From positions 3,914,001-3,978,000 of the forward strand of contig CP064980.1 of assembly GCA_016699535.1 (NCBI GenBank): a stretch of DNA of 64,000 bases. Reading direction: 5' to 3'. A program made the translations under genes and the position numbers. The DNA comes from Myxococcales bacterium. Its GTDB lineage: Bacteria; Myxococcota_A; Polyangia; Polyangiales; GCA-016699535. A model generated the notes under the pieces. That model ran no database searches. It saw nothing but the letters and a program-made list of their open reading frames with translations, and had not been told where the DNA came from. Below, piece after piece: positions 27,600 to 37,198 of the stretch (position 1 is the stretch's first letter; each line of letters opens with the position of its first letter).

Positions 27600-28844
27600 A
27601 TGAGCAAGTCACGGATTTTGCTGGACGGACTTATTTTTCTAGTCCTTGCAGCATGTGGTTCTGGTGAGTCGAAACCTTCCAGTTCGAACCCCGACGCTGG
27701 CGACAGTGATTCGAGCGAGGACGCCAATTATCAGCTTTTGCGCTATTCGCTCGATCGTTCAGCTTTGCCTAATCTGTACTATCACGACCTTACTTTGATC
27801 ATCGACGTGGGCACAATCACCTCTGCCATTGTACTCGCCGACGGCGTCGCGATACCTCACCGCTATGAAGCCGACCTCCAGAAGCTTATTGTCACCACAG
27901 AGGCCAGCGCTCTCGAGGTCTATGTTGCCAACGCTACTAACCCTGCCGGCTTTGGTGACTTTGAAGTTGCCCCGCTTTATGACGACAAACGCTGGGCATG
28001 GTCGCAAGGTTTTGACGACAACTCCTTGTATACGGAGTCGGTGGATGCTTATAAAGAGCTCGGCTACCAGGCAACGGTGTTCATGATTGGCGAACTCATT
28101 GACGATAGCAGAACTGAATACTGGATTGTGGATGCCTCAAGCGGAACCGACCCTTCAAACAACAACTACGTGACAGGTCTAAAAGAACTTAGCGAATTGG
28201 AATGGGGAATAGGCAATCACGGCTGGGGTCCGGCATCCTCTTGCAATGACAGTGCCGACTTGGAATGGGAAGTGTTGCGTGAAAACCAACGCCTACTTGA
28301 AATCATCGCTCAGTCCAACAACCCGACCTACAAGCCCATTGCTGTCGCTGCACCTTGTTTTTTGGGACAGTACCAAGGCATTGTCGCGGATTTGCGAGAC
28401 CATGGCACAGACCGCACAGGATTCACCAGCACGCCGATCTATCTTCAGTTTAATGAAAGCGGCAATTTAGAAGTACCGTACATTACGGATAGCGAAACCG
28501 ACTACAGCCAAGGCTCTGTAACCGCAAAAGCCTTCAGTTTTGATACCGCAGTCAGTCGTGACTATCGTATTGAAGATAGTGTCTCTCTCATCACTGACAT
28601 GTTTGATTGGATGTCAGCAAACGCGGACTCAGAGCATCATTTCTGGTACAACACACTATCCCATGGCGGGCACAACGATAAGGTCATAGCCGTACTGAAC
28701 TACGCAGATAGCCATTACGGGAGTGCAGGAAGCGACGAGGCTTGGATAGCGCCATCGGACCGAATTTACAGCTACCTCATGCACCGCGACCAAGCCATCG
28801 TAAGCTTCGATGGCCTCAGCAACGCATCGCCTCCAAAACAATAA
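27600..28844 (+). CDS. Lipoprotein with polysaccharide-deacetylase-like fold
   Basis: A secreted lipoprotein of about 414 aa with lipobox LAAC and a Ser/Asp-rich linker (SSNPDAGDSDSSED). The segment WSQGFDDNSLYTESVDAYKE followed by LGYQATVFMIGELI resembles NodB motif 1 and its helix, and WGIGNHGWGP and LSHGGHND are candidate metal/catalytic His motifs. The canonical TFDDG and HxxxxH motifs are altered, so it may act on an unusual substrate or be inactive. Starts at 27600 or 27588 both give a lipoprotein leader; neither has a clear ribosome-binding site. Confidence 0.65.
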   Translation: MSKSRILLDGLIFLVLAACGSGESKPSSSNPDAGDSDSSEDANYQLLRYSLDRSALPNLYYHDLTLIIDVGTITSAIVLADGVAIPHRYEADLQKLIVTTEASALEVYVANATNPAGFGDFEVAPLYDDKRWAWSQGFDDNSLYTESVDAYKELGYQATVFMIGELIDDSRTEYWIVDASSGTDPSNNNYVTGLKELSELEWGIGNHGWGPASSCNDSADLEWEVLRENQRLLEIIAQSNNPTYKPIAVAAPCFLGQYQGIVADLRDHGTDRTGFTSTPIYLQFNESGNLEVPYITDSETDYSQGSVTAKAFSFDTAVSRDYRIEDSVSLITDMFDWMSANADSEHHFWYNTLSHGGHNDKVIAVLNYADSHYGSAGSDEAWIAPSDRIYSYLMHRDQAIVSFDGLSNASPPKQ

Positions 28845-28881
28845 AGCTGTACTTGAAATCAAGCGATACACACAGCTGCTT

Positions 28882-29439
28882 CTAAACCTCGAGAATGTCT
28901 TTTTCTTTTCGAGCTACAATATCGTCGACTTTGGAGGTGCCAGCTTGCACGATTTCTTCGACTTTTTTCTGCGCGCGTTCGACTTCATCTTCGCCGGCTT
29001 CTTTTTCTTTTTTGAGAGTCTCAAGTGTGTCTTTGGCCGCATGGCGAGCGGCACGAATTGAAACGCGGCAATCTTCACCAAACTTTTTTGCAAACTTCAC
29101 GAGCTCTCTGCGACGCTCTTCGTTGAGCTGAGGCATGGGTAAGCGAATCAACTCACCGTCGTTTTGAGGATTCAGACCCAGGCCCGATTCCATGATCGCT
29201 TTTTCTATTGCTTTGATTTGTGATTTGTCCCACGGTTGCACCGTCAACATGCGAGGCTCGGGCACACCGATGTTGGCCATCTGGCTTAGCGGCGTGGGGG
29301 AGCCGTAATAATCCACGCGAATGGAATCAAGTAAATCAGGATTTGCACGGCCAGTGCGCAGCTTTGCAAGCTCACGCCGCAAGGCTTCGTGTGCTTTTTC
29401 AATGTCTTTTTGAAGTTGGTCGTGGGTCTCGTTGATCAT
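28882..29439 (-). CDS. frr: Ribosome recycling factor
   Basis: Releases ribosomes from mRNA after termination, together with EF-G. The 185-aa product covers the full family: KDIEKAHEALRRELAKLRTGRANP at the N-terminus, VDYYGSPTPLSQMANI, PMPQLNEERRRELVK and a C-terminal helix. ATG 29439 is chosen because MINETHDQLQKD aligns with the family and an AAGGAG box lies upstream; the longer open frame is not needed. Last gene of the rpsB-tsf-pyrH-frr operon, 7 bases after pyrH. Confidence 0.96.
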   Translation of the reverse strand: MINETHDQLQKDIEKAHEALRRELAKLRTGRANPDLLDSIRVDYYGSPTPLSQMANIGVPEPRMLTVQPWDKSQIKAIEKAIMESGLGLNPQNDGELIRLPMPQLNEERRRELVKFAKKFGEDCRVSIRAARHAAKDTLETLKKEKEAGEDEVERAQKKVEEIVQAGTSKVDDIVARKEKDILEV

Positions 29440-29446
29440 AAAGGCA

Positions 29447-30184
29447 CTAATCTCCTTGTTCCGTGACGAGCGTACCAATTTCTTCGCCCATGACAACCCT
29501 CATGATGTTGCCGGATACACCTAGCGCAAACCCTCGAATAGGCAGCTTATTATCCCGGCATAAAGTGACCGCCGTTTGATCCATCACACCCATACGTTCT
29601 TGTAAAAAGCGATCGTAACTCAGGCGCCTAAACATTTTTGAATCATCGTGCCTGGCAGGATCCTTATCAAACACGCCTTCAACTTTGGTGGCTTTGCACA
29701 ACATCTCAGCTTGGATTTCCATGGCGCGAAGCGCTGCGGCGGTATCTGTTGAAAAATAAGGATTGCCAGTGCCAGCTGCAAAAATTACCACACGGCCCTT
29801 TTCCATATGCCGCATGGCGCGTCGCCGGATGTAGCTTTCGGCTACTTCGCGAATCTCAAGCGCACTCAGCACCCGCGTGCCTACGCCGATCTTTTCCAGG
29901 CTATCCTGCAACGCCATGGCGTTGATCACCGTAGCGAGCATGCCCATGTAATCGGCGGTGGTCCGATCCATGCCATCCACGCTACCGCGCAAGCCACGAA
30001 AGAAGTTGCCTCCGCCAATGACGATGCCTATTTGGCAGCCAATACGGTGCACATCCGCAATCTCTTTACTGATGTTACTCAGTGTGGTCGGGTCCACACC
30101 AAAACCGCCAACCTTGCCACACAAAGCCTCCCCAGACAGCTTAAGCATGATGCGTTTATGTCTAAGAGTAGAGGCTACGGTCAT
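29447..30184 (-). CDS. pyrH: Uridylate kinase (UMP kinase)
   Basis: Phosphorylates UMP to UDP in pyrimidine nucleotide synthesis. The 245-aa amino-acid-kinase fold shows RIMLKLSGEAL at the N-terminus, VIGGGNFFRGL, TADYMGMLATVINAMALQDSLE and FAAGTGNPYFSTDTAAALRA, all diagnostic for bacterial UMP kinase. It sits between tsf and frr in the conserved order. The 215-base gap to tsf is longer than usual and contains small inverted repeats such as GGTAC-ATAA-GTACC near 30300, perhaps a processing or attenuation site. Confidence 0.97.
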   Translation of the reverse strand: MTVASTLRHKRIMLKLSGEALCGKVGGFGVDPTTLSNISKEIADVHRIGCQIGIVIGGGNFFRGLRGSVDGMDRTTADYMGMLATVINAMALQDSLEKIGVGTRVLSALEIREVAESYIRRRAMRHMEKGRVVIFAAGTGNPYFSTDTAAALRAMEIQAEMLCKATKVEGVFDKDPARHDDSKMFRRLSYDRFLQERMGVMDQTAVTLCRDNKLPIRGFALGVSGNIMRVVMGEEIGTLVTEQGD

Positions 30185-30399
30185 GATATTTATTCCTTAT
30201 TTCTATTTAGAGGACTTCTGGAAGCATGTTGCGAGCTTTTCCTATCCGCGGCTTTCGGCATCGGGGCTCGTATACCAAACGGGCTAGCGCCCACTCGGTA
30301 GGTACATAAGTACCATTTTCCTCACCCCTGTAGGCGCGCTCGTGCCTAGAAAAATCTCGCAACATGATATGTTTCACGGCTCCGAAATGGTTAGTTCCG

Positions 30400-31077
30400 T
30401 CAGGATGACTTTAGAGTGTCGGCTACTTCAGCGGCGAGGTCACTTTGCTTCTTTTCAATGCCTTCGCCAAGCTCAAAACGCACAAAACGACGAATCGAGA
30501 TTTTTTCACCAATCTTGGCCGTGAGTGCTTCGACGAGCTGCTGGATACTGCGACCTTCTTCGTCACGAATCGAGGGCTGATCAACAAGACAAACTTCACT
30601 CATCCATTTGTTGAGCTTACCCTCAAGAATCTTAGCCACGGCCTGTTCGGGGCGTTTTTTACCACTTGCAGCCTCTTCTTCCTCAATTTGGCCCTGAAAG
30701 ATCTTCTTTTGAGATGCAATGGCTTCTTCGGTGATGTCCTCACGACGCACAAACTCAGGCGACATCGAGGCAATCTGAAGACCCACATCTTCTACCAAGG
30801 CTTTGAACTCATCGCTGCGCGACACGAAGTCCGTTTGGCAGTTGATTTCAACGAGCACACCAACGCGGCTACCTGGGTGGATGTACGCGTGCACCACGCC
30901 TTCGGCTGCAATCGCACCTGCTTTTTTTGCGACTTTGGCTAGTCCCTTTTTTTGGATGATCTCGGCCGCTTTTTTATCATCGCCCTGCGCTTCAACCAAT
31001 GCGTGTTTACAATCCATCATGCCTGCGCCCGTTTGTGTTCGAAGCGCTTTAACCATTGTTGCGGTAACTTCCACCAT
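30400..31077 (-). CDS. tsf: Elongation factor Ts
   Basis: Guanine-nucleotide exchange factor for EF-Tu. The 225-aa protein starts with TATMVKALRTQTGAGMMDCK, the family signature, and continues with KKGLAKVAKKAGAIAAEGVV and INCQTDFVSRSDEF. The C-terminal VCLVDQPSIRDEEGRSIQQLV matches the usual end region. Length is at the short end of the family (some contain a duplicated core). It follows rpsB after 23 bases. Confidence 0.97.
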   Translation of the reverse strand: MVEVTATMVKALRTQTGAGMMDCKHALVEAQGDDKKAAEIIQKKGLAKVAKKAGAIAAEGVVHAYIHPGSRVGVLVEINCQTDFVSRSDEFKALVEDVGLQIASMSPEFVRREDITEEAIASQKKIFQGQIEEEEAASGKKRPEQAVAKILEGKLNKWMSEVCLVDQPSIRDEEGRSIQQLVEALTAKIGEKISIRRFVRFELGEGIEKKQSDLAAEVADTLKSS

Positions 31078-31100
31078 GCTTAATCCCCTTGTCCTATTTT

Positions 31101-32018
31101 CTAGTTTGAATCTTTTGAATCGTCTGTGGCTAGAGCACCGGACACTTCGCCCTCTGGAGTAGCTGAAGCTTCAGGCGCAACATCGGCCGAAGGAGCCGCT
31201 GAACGACGACTACGAGAAAACTCTACCGGCACATCGCCACTGCTTGCTTGGCCACCCACTTGGTAGCCCTCACTGCCTTCGCCTTGAAGGTGCGAACGAC
31301 GGCGTTGCATGCCAAGAAGACAGGCATCTGCAATCTTACCAGCGATGAGTTTGATGGAGCGAATAGCATCATCGTTGCCAGGTACCACGTAGTCAATCAA
31401 GTCGGGATCACAGTTGGTATCGACGACGGCCACAATCGGAATACCGAGCTTTCGGCCCTCGCGTACAGCAATGTGCTCATGATTTGGATCAATGATAAAC
31501 AGTGCTGAAGGCAAGCCGTTCATGCGCTTGATACCACCGAGGTACTTCTCCAAACGCTCGCGTTCGCGATCCAAACCAAGCAGTTCTTTCTTGGTCAGCG
31601 AACTTACGCTACCGTCTTCAAGCACTCGCTCAAGCTCCAACAAACGCTCTATGCTACGCTTGACCGTTTGAAAGTTGGTGAGTGTCCCGCCAAGCCAGCG
31701 CCCGGTGACATGAAACTGATGCGCGCGTGCCGATTCTTCGACGATAATATCCACCGCTTGGCGCTTGGTGCCTATAAAAAGCACATGACCGCCGCGAGCC
31801 ACCGCGTCGGTTACAAAACGATAAGCTTTGTTAAAGCGATCGACCGTTTGATCGAGGTCAATGATGTGAATGCCATTGCGCGCCCCATAAATGAAGTTGC
31901 GCATTTTGGGATTCCAGCGTCGGGTCTGATGACCAAAATGAACGCCTGCATCAATTAAATCACGAAGCTCAATGGCGTCGCTTTGGTTTTCTGGATTGGT
32001 ATGAGTTGTTTCGGTCAT
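31101..32018 (-). CDS. rpsB: 30S ribosomal protein S2
   Basis: Small-subunit ribosomal protein, 305 aa. The body is typical (LRDLIDAGVHFGHQTRRWNPKM, IDLDQTVDRF, VAVVDTNCDPDLIDYVVPGNDDAIRSI). A C-terminal Ser/Ala/Glu-rich extension of about 60 residues goes beyond most S2 proteins, as in several deltaproteobacteria. ATG 32018 has AAGGAGAG about 7 nt upstream, so the longer frame to 32045 is not used. First gene of rpsB-tsf-pyrH-frr. Confidence 0.97.
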   Translation of the reverse strand: MTETTHTNPENQSDAIELRDLIDAGVHFGHQTRRWNPKMRNFIYGARNGIHIIDLDQTVDRFNKAYRFVTDAVARGGHVLFIGTKRQAVDIIVEESARAHQFHVTGRWLGGTLTNFQTVKRSIERLLELERVLEDGSVSSLTKKELLGLDRERERLEKYLGGIKRMNGLPSALFIIDPNHEHIAVREGRKLGIPIVAVVDTNCDPDLIDYVVPGNDDAIRSIKLIAGKIADACLLGMQRRRSHLQGEGSEGYQVGGQASSGDVPVEFSRSRRSAAPSADVAPEASATPEGEVSGALATDDSKDSN

Positions 32019-32163
32019 GTTTGCTCTCCTTGGTTGTTCCTCCACTTTCCTCGTCTGCCCACTTTGCTATGCAAAGCACCAAAACAAACGTTTGAGCCGG
32101 AAAATGTGTGTAATTACGCGGCCGCCTTTCGAGTGAGGGAGCCACGGCGGTTCATTGTGAACT

Positions 32164-32198
32164 GCGCTCGGGCGTATAGCACGACCCGGCCCGAGCGC
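32164..32198 (-). promoter_or_regulatory. Structured leader of rpsB mRNA
   Basis: A perfect 10-bp stem (GCGCTCGGGC, 15-nt loop, GCCCGAGCGC) lies about 145 nt upstream of the rpsB start and just downstream of the predicted -10 box, so it would be in the 5' leader. Many bacteria control rpsB-tsf by S2 binding its own leader. The stem fits that role, but its match to a known S2 leader family was not tested. Confidence 0.45.
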
Positions 32199-32220
32199 CA
32201 AGTACGACAAACCTGGCATA

Positions 32221-32251
32221 ATTATACCTGTTTTCATGCCAAATTTGGCAT
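32221..32251 (-). promoter_or_regulatory. Predicted rpsB promoter overlapped by a palindromic operator
   Basis: On the minus strand TATAAT (32226-32221) is preceded by GG and, at the -35 position, by a perfect 16-bp palindrome ATGCCAAATTTGGCAT (32236-32251). The palindrome contains the core TGCCAA-N2-TTGGCA also seen at 59038. It lies 232-219 nt from the rpsB start and about 100 nt upstream of the divergent esterase gene, so it could serve either. Confidence 0.5.
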
Positions 32252-32349
32252 TTTGTAGCCTAAAAACAGCCAGCCCAAAGAGATGGGCCAGTTGCTGTCG
32301 GTAGCAGCCAGTGATATCCCATGTCACACTGACTAATCTTAGGAGTCTT

Positions 32350-33438
32350 ATGCTTGATAACCTATCTGCGTTTTCTTTCTCGACGTTAGTGCTTCTTGGC
32401 GGATGCGGCACTTCGGGCCAAAGCACGACTAGCGACGCTGGCACGAGCGACGATATTAGCAGCCAAAACACTAGCGATGGTAGCTCAAGTTCCGATGGAA
32501 ATTTTGACGCACTCAGTGATTGCGCCACGGTGGACACGACCGCGCCCGCTCCCACCGAAGTAAGCTGTCCTAGCGGCTCCGATCCTGGGGAGGTCAAATA
32601 CTACGTGTCAGGTTCGCTGCCGCCGACCATCCGTGATGGCAGCATGGCGCGCTACTGCTTTACAAGCCCATCGATGAATCGTCCCGTTGCCTTCGTTGCG
32701 TACACACCGCCGGATTACGAGAGCTCAAACCAAGATTACCCGGTGATTTATTTCTTGCACGGCATCAGCGGCCAGGAGTGGAACTACTTGGGCTGGTTTT
32801 CCGACAACAGCAGCAATGAACTGCTCACAAAAGAAAACTTGTATAGCCTAATCGAAGGAACCGCCAGCGTCTCTGCTTTAGCCGACAAGGCCATTGTTGT
32901 TTTTGCTAACGGTGGCCGTAAAGACGCAACAGCTAGTGCCGAAGCACTATTCTATTCAGATCAAGGCGACTACAAGAGTGAAACCATGATCATGACGGAG
33001 CTCATTCCTTTCGTCGATAGCAAATTCCGCACGGTGGCTTCCCGTGCAGGGCGCGCCATTGAAGGATTTTCGATGGGAGGACATGGCTCTTTGCGGCTTG
33101 CCATGACGTATCCAGCTTGCTTTGCCAGCGCAGTCTCCTATGCCGCCGGACTTGGTGCCAACGCTGCGCCGGACGACATTGCCGAGTTCAGGCCCACCGT
33201 CGATCAAGTGCAAGCCATCAAAGACTTTGGCCTTGGAATTCGTGTGGTCTACGGCACAGCGGATAACCCTTGGTATGGCAACTGGCTAGCTCCCGGTGGC
33301 CTTAAAGAATTCCTCACCAACAACGGTATTTCTTTCCAAGAACAAACGATAGACGGCTTGAGTCATCAGCTTGATGGGTACTACGATGCGCAAGGTCGCG
33401 CAGGTCTCGAATTTCATTTCTCCCATCTTGGCAACTGA
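32350..33438 (+). CDS. Esterase lipoprotein (alpha/beta hydrolase, Fes/feruloyl-esterase-like)
   Basis: A 362-aa extracytoplasmic hydrolase. The leader ends at lipobox LLGGC and is followed by a Ser/Thr/Asp-rich linker. The catalytic domain has the oxyanion-loop segment YFLHGISGQEWNY, the nucleophile elbow GFSMGGHGSL with Ser, a probable acid near VYGTADNPW, and the His in LSHQLDGYY. This is the D-type esterase architecture of COG0627/COG2382 proteins that cleave acyl-sugar or siderophore esters. ATG 32350 has TTAGGAG 5 nt upstream and gives a proper leader; the upstream ATG at 32311 does not. Confidence 0.82.
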   Translation: MLDNLSAFSFSTLVLLGGCGTSGQSTTSDAGTSDDISSQNTSDGSSSSDGNFDALSDCATVDTTAPAPTEVSCPSGSDPGEVKYYVSGSLPPTIRDGSMARYCFTSPSMNRPVAFVAYTPPDYESSNQDYPVIYFLHGISGQEWNYLGWFSDNSSNELLTKENLYSLIEGTASVSALADKAIVVFANGGRKDATASAEALFYSDQGDYKSETMIMTELIPFVDSKFRTVASRAGRAIEGFSMGGHGSLRLAMTYPACFASAVSYAAGLGANAAPDDIAEFRPTVDQVQAIKDFGLGIRVVYGTADNPWYGNWLAPGGLKEFLTNNGISFQEQTIDGLSHQLDGYYDAQGRAGLEFHFSHLGN

Positions 33439-33533
33439 TTAATCCAATCGACCCGCAAAGAAACACAACGTGGCGCAGATGGTATCCACGGAACTGCGAT
33501 CTGACGGCGATAGAACGTCTTGCGAGAGCCCCG

Positions 33534-35565
33534 CTAAGGGCTTGGAGCTACACCACGAAAATAGGCATCTGCAAGTTCAACAGCATCTTGAGCGATGCGT
33601 ATTCCGATGCGGCGCCCGGGGATGTCGTCGACCGGTGGATGAATACCTCCCCAAATGCGTGAGAGACTGGTTTGATCCGAAGCGTCTCGATAGGTGGCCC
33701 ACTGCAAGGTGATATCCATACTAGGGCCCTCTTCAAAGACAAGAAAATTATTTTTAGGCGCAACAAACTCACCGATGCCGCCGGGGAAGAATTCATTACC
33801 AGTGATCGTGGTCAGTACTTCAGCAGCAGCTCTTGAAAAAGCGGAATGACCTGAGACATATCCTGCAAAAGGTGGCGTCACAAAGGTGGGACGCTGATAG
33901 GGCCACCAGTTTTCATCCAAGATCCAACCGACGCCGGCGTCATCACTATCCGGATCAATGATTTCGTTTGGACCCCGCCAAGCATAGAGCTTCAGCTTGC
34001 CGACATGCTCGCCCTGATCCTCTGCAAGTTCATCGCCCAGCCCCACCACTTCAATTTTACCCGCGATCAACGGAAGGCCATTAACGTGGTAGCTCGCTTG
34101 CTTGGGATCCGTGCTTTGGCCCAATGAAGCCATGTAGCGAATCGCCGACACCGGACGAACATAGTCGTACCAACCTTTGATGCCCCATGCCGAGACCGCG
34201 GCATCGTGCACAGCGCCGCCCAGCATAAAATAGAGTTTCACGTCCCACTCAAGCTTGCTCAGGACCTCGCCCTCGCCTTTGTAGCGACGCTCAAAGGCAG
34301 GATGATCACTCACAGCGAGATTGGCAATGGTAAACCAATGCCCGGGAGGTGTCTCGGAAGCCGGACCGTCCGCCCAAAACTCAGCAAGCACGCGCGTGTA
34401 ATCGCCGCGCGGCACGATCTGCGCTTCGTAGGGAAGCCCCGTATAGGGATTCAACGCATGCCACTGCTCTAGCACCCCCCCTTCTTCTGCGTCGTAAAAG
34501 TTCCGCATGTCTTGCATGTCGGTTGGCAGAGCTTCGGTGTTTCCACCGCTCAGAGGTGAAATGTCCCACATCACACCATCACTTGGATCAAGATGCGATG
34601 ACCACAACGCGACCAACGAATGCGCCCAGATGTAGTCTTCAGCAACGGCATCGGGCCCTTGCAGCCACGCGGCAGGCCCGGGATCGTGACAGACACGATA
34701 GCTAAAACCGTCACGTTCATGATTGGCACAATCGTTATCCCGCAACGCAAAGGGCACGACAGCTCCCCATTCGGCACCTAAAAAGGGTGATTGTCCCACA
34801 ATCGGATTACCTGCTTGGTCAATGGCCGTATCCAGAGCCAAAGGCTGCCAATGGTTTGGATCGGATAGTGTTGCATTACCCGAGACGGTTGGGTTGAGCG
34901 CTTCGTTGACTGGTTCATAGTATTGATTGGCGTAGCCCTCTTGTTCATTGGAGCCATCTTGAAGACCAAACTCAATCACGCAATTGGCTAAGTACAATCC
35001 CAAGGCCGCAGCATCACCGCCGCTGTAGTCACGTGAATAGTATTCAGTGTCGTAGCCTTGCGCCGCCATAAGCGAATCCAAGGTCTCCTGCGTTAGCACT
35101 GTGTTCGGAGAGTTGCTGAAACGATGTGATAGCAAGCGGTACATGGCATAGCTAATCGCTTTTGCGCGATCAGCGTCGATATCGCTACTGCTTTTCTGAA
35201 GTTTTACTCTATCGTCAGAGCTGAAGGAACAACTGTATCCACCGACGGGGTTGCCTAGGAAAAACGGCTTCGCAACTTCGTCGTAAATAGCCCAAAGATC
35301 GTACATCATGGCTGAAGAATGAAAGAGATTGCGCGCATGAACGGTCGGGCGAGCCAAATCAATGCGAATCGCTGCTAGCAAAGCTTCGTTCCAGTTGCGC
35401 GCCGCTGACTGGTTGCTGTCGTAAAAAAACGTTCGTTTGCTCGTCTGCTGCATCGCATGCCAAGAGCGCGAAAATCAAACACACGGCCAAGTAAAGTGTT
35501 CTCGTAAGCGTTTTTTTACTTCCAACAGGGTACAGAATATCCAAAGCTTGCTTATCTTCCGTCAT
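33534..35565 (-). CDS. Vanadium-dependent haloperoxidase / PAP2-superfamily lipoprotein (frameshifted)
   Basis: A secreted acid-phosphatase-fold protein, 676 aa when reconstructed. The start is ATG 35565 with GGAG upstream, giving a leader that ends at lipobox LLAC and then DAADEQTN. One extra T in the T7 run (35423-35429, A on the plus strand) breaks the frame; removing it joins VFYDSNQSAARNWNEA to the remaining 639-codon frame. The vanadate-binding set is present: Lys/Arg in the KGWYDYVRPVSAIR region, SGHSAFSRA (Ser-Gly-His) and RIWGGIHPPVDD (Arg and His). Family members halogenate with peroxide and halide. The N-terminal 350 residues form the helical bundle typical of the long bacterial type. 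Confidence 0.82.
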
Positions 35566-35717
35566 TTTCAGCTCCACAACCATCGCACTCGCAATCAAAG
35601 CCAAGCTAAAGTAATCTCGACGACAACGAGCACAAGTTTAGAGTCAATTGCAATACCATGTAAAACAGCGATGAACCAAAACATCCCGAAACGAATGCTC
35701 TGTCTAGGAGTTAGCTC

Positions 35718-35945
35718 ATGCGACTTATCAAACTTGTAGTACTTTGGGTGCTCTTTATTGCTCTTTTCCTTTTTGCCATATCCAACACCGAACAAGTCGC
35801 TATCACTTTTGTCGGTGCGCGAATCGCCGAAGGACCGCTTAGTTTGGTAATTTTTGTAAGCTCCGCCCTGGGCATGCTCATCGGTGGACTGCTTGGACTT
35901 TTTCTCCGCTCAAAACCGCGAAAAGGCATCGACGATCATAGCTAA
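35718..35945 (+). CDS. LapA-like (DUF1049) small membrane protein
   Basis: A 75-aa protein with two TM helices: LIKLVVLWVLFIALFLFAI and LSLVIFVSSALGMLIGGLL. Between them is NTEQVAITFVGARIAEGP, the usual loop of the lipopolysaccharide-assembly-protein A (LapA/YciS) family. TAGGAG precedes the ATG by about 7 nt. Its stop overlaps that of the convergent methyltransferase gene. In enterobacteria LapA helps regulate LPS synthesis through LpxC; here the role is inferred from family only. Confidence 0.85.
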   Translation: MRLIKLVVLWVLFIALFLFAISNTEQVAITFVGARIAEGPLSLVIFVSSALGMLIGGLLGLFLRSKPRKGIDDHS

Positions 35946-36991
35946 GCACTCGGCTTGATCGCCCAAGCTACCTTGGACACAAAGGCGCGCCGCTGCTGCT
36001 TGCCTTGATAATGATCCGGCATGAGCTCCAGCAGCTCATCGCGCAAATAGTCACGATAGTAAGGTTCGTGAAAGTCAGCCGCAAAGCTACCCAAAAACAC
36101 AGCAAGGTCCTGAGCCTCAGAAGGCTGTGCCGAATCCTCAAGCACGAGCAAACCTCCGGGTTTAAGCACTCTATCCATTTCAGACATCACCGTGCGGCGA
36201 ACCGCACGCGGTAGTTCATGAAAAAGATAGGTACTGCTTACGATGTCGAAACTATGATCGTCAAAAGGCAACGTTTCAGCGTTGCCTTGCACAAGCGATA
36301 CCATCGGATCGTGTTGCACGGTCTTCTTGGCCTGTTCTAAATAAAAAGGCGATAGATCGAGACCGGTGGCTTGTATATTTGGAAAGGCTTTACTGATAAA
36401 GCGCAGGCTTCGTCCAGTTCCACATGCAACGTCCAGCATGTGTGCTGCCCGGCTCGGGTCTCGCTTAAGATGGCGAGCCATCGGCGTAAGGATCTGACGA
36501 CGCATGACATCCGCCGTACCCAGAAATAAGAACTCCACACTCAAGTCATAAAGCCGCGCCGAATGTTTTGAAAAATAGCCGTCACTCTGCCAATGAAAAT
36601 TACGCAGATAGTATTTGGGGTAGCGCGTAGCGTCGGCAACTTCCGGCAAGTCTTTATAGTTGCCTTGACGCATGCGGCGATGCACGCGAAAGAACTCTGC
36701 TGTAAGCAAAGGCAGATGCAAAGCGTAGCGAGTAAATGGAAAATCAAATAAAATCGATTTCGGATAGTAGCCTTGTTCAACGGATTGCCATTCATCCCGA
36801 AGCAGCTGCTCATAGGCAGCTTTCAAAGCCTCACTTGCTGAATCCGCTACCTCATGTTTTGTCTTGCCTACATGCCGAAGAAGCTGATGCGCTGTTCGGA
36901 TCGGAAAGAGCAAAGCCTTTTGCTGCAAGCGATAAAGCCGGAAATAGCCATGCTCTGGTAACTGCACCATAGGTATCGACATAACACGCAC
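35942..36991 (-). CDS. SAM-dependent methyltransferase (class I)
   Basis: A 349-aa protein. The N-terminal 160 residues are helical and specific to this group. The Rossmann domain begins at HMLDVACGTGRSLRFI (SAM-binding motif I), with LDLSPFYLEQAKK (motif II), GNAETLPFDDHSFDIV (motif III) and FHELPRAVRR plus VLKPGGLLVLED. This is the UbiE/Methyltransf_11 type. The substrate is unknown. GTG 36991 has an AGGG box 7 nt upstream; an in-frame ATG lies at 36982. Confidence 0.85.
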   Translation of the reverse strand: MRVMSIPMVQLPEHGYFRLYRLQQKALLFPIRTAHQLLRHVGKTKHEVADSASEALKAAYEQLLRDEWQSVEQGYYPKSILFDFPFTRYALHLPLLTAEFFRVHRRMRQGNYKDLPEVADATRYPKYYLRNFHWQSDGYFSKHSARLYDLSVEFLFLGTADVMRRQILTPMARHLKRDPSRAAHMLDVACGTGRSLRFISKAFPNIQATGLDLSPFYLEQAKKTVQHDPMVSLVQGNAETLPFDDHSFDIVSSTYLFHELPRAVRRTVMSEMDRVLKPGGLLVLEDSAQPSEAQDLAVFLGSFAADFHEPYYRDYLRDELLELMPDHYQGKQQRRAFVSKVAWAIKPSA

Positions 36992-37198
36992 AATCTAACC
37001 CTAAAAGCTACATCGTCCATGTTTATTCGCTAAATTATATGGACAAAATGCGAAATAGTGGGTCTTTGAACCCATCAAGTTGGCAAGTAGTGCATGCTGT
37101 GGGTGGCCTCAGCCTAACGGACAATGGAGTCTGTAGAGGCGGCTTCGGATGCACAACGGCTTATCCATGAACGCCTTTACACGCAGGATCGCGAGACC

